This document shows positions 14,958 through 16,351 of a stretch of DNA of 16,351 bases, one piece after another (position 1 is the first letter of the stretch; the number at the start of each line of letters is the position of its first letter). Source of the DNA: JBLHGU01 sp047615875 (GTDB lineage Bacteria > Pseudomonadota > Gammaproteobacteria > Arenicellales > CAJQKF01). The notes below the pieces were generated by a model. That model made no database searches, was not told the origin of the DNA, and saw only the letters and a list, made by a program, of their open reading frames with translations. The stretch spans positions 1-16,351 of the forward strand of contig JBLHGU010000111.1 in the NCBI GenBank assembly GCA_047615875.1. Direction: 5' to 3'. The position numbers and the translations under genes are program-made.

Positions 14958-15685
14958 ATGGTAGACTTTACTCCCATGCCATCAATTGATGACCGCTATC
15001 AGCGTGCTGTGGTGGGTTCTGGCGCGGGCATCTGGGATTGGGATCTGGTCGAAGATAAGCTTTATTTGACCCCCTGGTTTTAAATTGGTACTGGGCTATC
15101 GGGCAGATGACGATCTTGATTTTAATTCCACAGAATTTCTGCATCCCGACGACACCATTGCAACTATAAATGCCGTACAGTACTCAATAAAAACTGGCCA
15201 GCCCTTTAATGCAGATTACCGCTTGTTACATTGTGACAAAAATCATCACTGGGTTAATGGTCGGGGAAATACTTTTTACGATGATACGGGAAGAGCTATT
15301 TACTTCACCGGTGTTCTGACTAATATCGATGATCGTAGATGACGAAGAGGAGTTGCTCGAACTGGTATCAACAGCATTGGATTCACTAGGCTATAAAACT
15401 CTTACTGCGATTAATGGACCCGATGCCTTACAGATAATTCAAGATAACCCATAAATTGTACTGCTATTTAGCGATGTTGTAATGCCAGGGCAATTTGATG
15501 GTTTTGAACTAGCAACCCGGGCACGCCAATGTAAACCGGAATTAAAAGTGCTAATGACTTCGGGTTATACCCAGAAACACCAAAACCTGAAAACGGCTAA
15601 CACGCAGTCTATTCCACTGCTTAAAAAGCCCTACACGTTAGACGACATGGCCCAATTAGTGCGATCCTGTTTAGACGGCGACTAA
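14958..15685 (+). pseudogene. decayed hybrid sensor histidine kinase (PAS joined to receiver domain)
   Basis: Translation from ATG 14958 reads a PAS domain (RYQRAVVGSGAGIWDWDL...LYLTPWF) until TAA at 15081. Removing one T from the TTTT run at 15078-15081 restores the PAS domain (FKLVLGYR, then FLHPDDT, DYRLLHCDKNHHWVNGRGN and FTGVLTNIDDR), which ends at about 15336. The frame then shifts directly into a receiver domain (MIVDDEEELLEL from 15329) that lacks the start of its first strand, hits a TAA at 15452-15454 and continues past it with FSDVVMPG (phospho-acceptor Asp), LMTSGYTQ and LLKKPYTLDDMA (conserved Lys) to the stop at 15685. The dimerisation/phosphoacceptor and ATPase domains that should lie between are missing. 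So there are three lesions: a frameshift, an internal deletion and a nonsense codon. The start is 4 bases after the CotH stop, suggesting the ancestor was co-transcribed with it. Confidence 0.8.
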
Positions 15686-15697
15686 TCTGCTATTTAC

Positions 15698-16351
15698 CTA
15701 AAGCCTTGGCCAGGTATCTGAGAGCCGATAGCCTTCTGGCCAGGGGTCGCAGGGATCCAGTGTATGCTGATGAGTTCCGGTAATAAAACCGCGACCGGCA
15801 ATGCTGGGGATAATCCCCTGAATGTCACCAATCTTTACGCATTTCTCAATACAGCCATCGAAGACTGAATCGATCGGCGAGAACATGCGCAATCGGTCAC
15901 CCTGCTGCATTATGCCTTTGTGATGTAATAGTGCCATACGGGCTGAAACACCCGTGCCACAAGGTGAACGATCGAGTTTACCTGGCTCTATAACCACCGC
16001 ATTACGCATGCTAAATTGACTGTCAGCTTGTGGCTGTAAGTCGCCAACTAACTGACAGAAAGAAATATGCTTCCAGTCAGGATTGGTTGGATGACGAAAG
16101 CCTAGTTGTTCATTGGCCGCGCGGGTGATCGGAATACTGATCTCGGCGATATCCCTTGCCTCGGATGGCAATAGCTCAAAACCAAGATCCCGTGCATCCA
16201 CCATAACAAAGCTATCGCCACCGAAAGCTGTATCGACTCTCAGTGTACCGATGCCGGTCACCTCGATATGCGTATCAGTCTGAGCAGCAAAAGATGGCAG
16301 ATTATGCACTTTAACCCTCTGTACCTTGCCATTATTACATTCAGCCTGGAT
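15698..16351 (-). CDS. proline racemase / 4-hydroxyproline 2-epimerase family protein, partial
   Basis: The minus-strand frame is open to the right edge, so the N-terminal part lies outside; 217 residues of an approximately 310-340-residue protein are seen. The GTG at 16309 is only an internal Val codon: the frame continues upstream with family sequence (AECNNGKVQRVKVHNLPSF). Further family blocks are GTLRVDTAFGGDSFVMVDA, HISFCQL, the second active-site DRSPCGTGVSA with a catalytic Cys (TGT at 15959-15961), and a C-terminal GRGFITGTHQHTLDP...SDTW. A Cys here fits racemase/epimerase activity, in contrast to the Thr of the 3-hydroxyproline dehydratases. The first catalytic Cys is outside the window, so the substrate (proline or trans-4-hydroxyproline) cannot be settled. 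It is convergent with the decayed sensor kinase, with a 12-base gap and no obvious terminator. Confidence 0.92.
   Translation of the reverse strand: MQAECNNGKVQRVKVHNLPSFAAQTDTHIEVTGIGTLRVDTAFGGDSFVMVDARDLGFELLPSEARDIAEISIPITRAANEQLGFRHPTNPDWKHISFCQLVGDLQPQADSQFSMRNAVVIEPGKLDRSPCGTGVSARMALLHHKGIMQQGDRLRMFSPIDSVFDGCIEKCVKIGDIQGIIPSIAGRGFITGTHQHTLDPCDPWPEGYRLSDTWPRL

Noticed and set aside
15329..15685. A separate single-domain response regulator gene starting at ATG 15329
   Set aside because: The receiver would begin at MIVDDE, missing the first residues of strand one, it contains an internal TAA and its ATG overlaps the end of the PAS domain. A deletion join within one hybrid kinase gene explains all three.

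Overview
The window looks like the chromosome of a gammaproteobacterium. The evidence is the yicC / rph-rdgB neighbourhood, a 2,3-bisphosphoglycerate-dependent phosphoglycerate mutase and a beta-alanine/omega-amino acid:pyruvate-type aminotransferase, all with typical proteobacterial protein sequences. The genus cannot be fixed from the sequence alone. No tRNA, rRNA, CRISPR array or intact insertion sequence was seen.

Layout, left to right. (1) 1-265: mostly non-coding, possibly holding the last codons of a gene entering from the left. (2) 266-4177: two large divergent accessory genes, a 779-residue 2-oxoglutarate/Fe(II) oxygenase (minus) and a 428-residue coiled-coil protein with a J-domain-like HPD segment (plus); the second is followed by a hairpin terminator at 4269-4292. 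(3) 4400-5334 (minus): the scar of a type I restriction-modification operon. The N-terminus of HsdM is joined out of frame to the C-terminus of HsdR, and everything between is gone. (4) 5414-11045: housekeeping block with YicC endoribonuclease (minus), a non-RD Ser/Thr kinase (plus), RNase PH and XTP/dITP pyrophosphatase (overlapping ATGA), phosphoglycerate mutase and a class III aminotransferase, closed by a perfect 15-bp inverted repeat. (5) 11125-11337: a small two-helix membrane protein. (6) 11478-14953: a compact three-gene operon encoding a VTC-type polyphosphate polymerase domain, a DUF4956 membrane protein and a membrane-anchored CotH-type kinase. (7) 14958-15685: a decayed hybrid sensor kinase in which a PAS domain is joined directly to a receiver domain, with a frameshift, a lost kinase core and a nonsense codon. 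(8) 15698 to the right edge (minus): a proline racemase / hydroxyproline epimerase family gene, cut by the window edge.

The most interesting unit is the VTC-DUF4956-CotH operon. The first two genes overlap by ATGA and the third follows after 18 bases, so a shared function is likely. A reasonable hypothesis is synthesis of a polyphosphate chain in the cytoplasm, a membrane component that senses or moves it, and a surface-anchored kinase-fold enzyme acting outside. The decayed sensor kinase starts 4 bases after the CotH stop and may once have belonged to the same transcript. Two genes or operons in this window have collapsed by the same route, keeping both ends and losing the catalytic middle.
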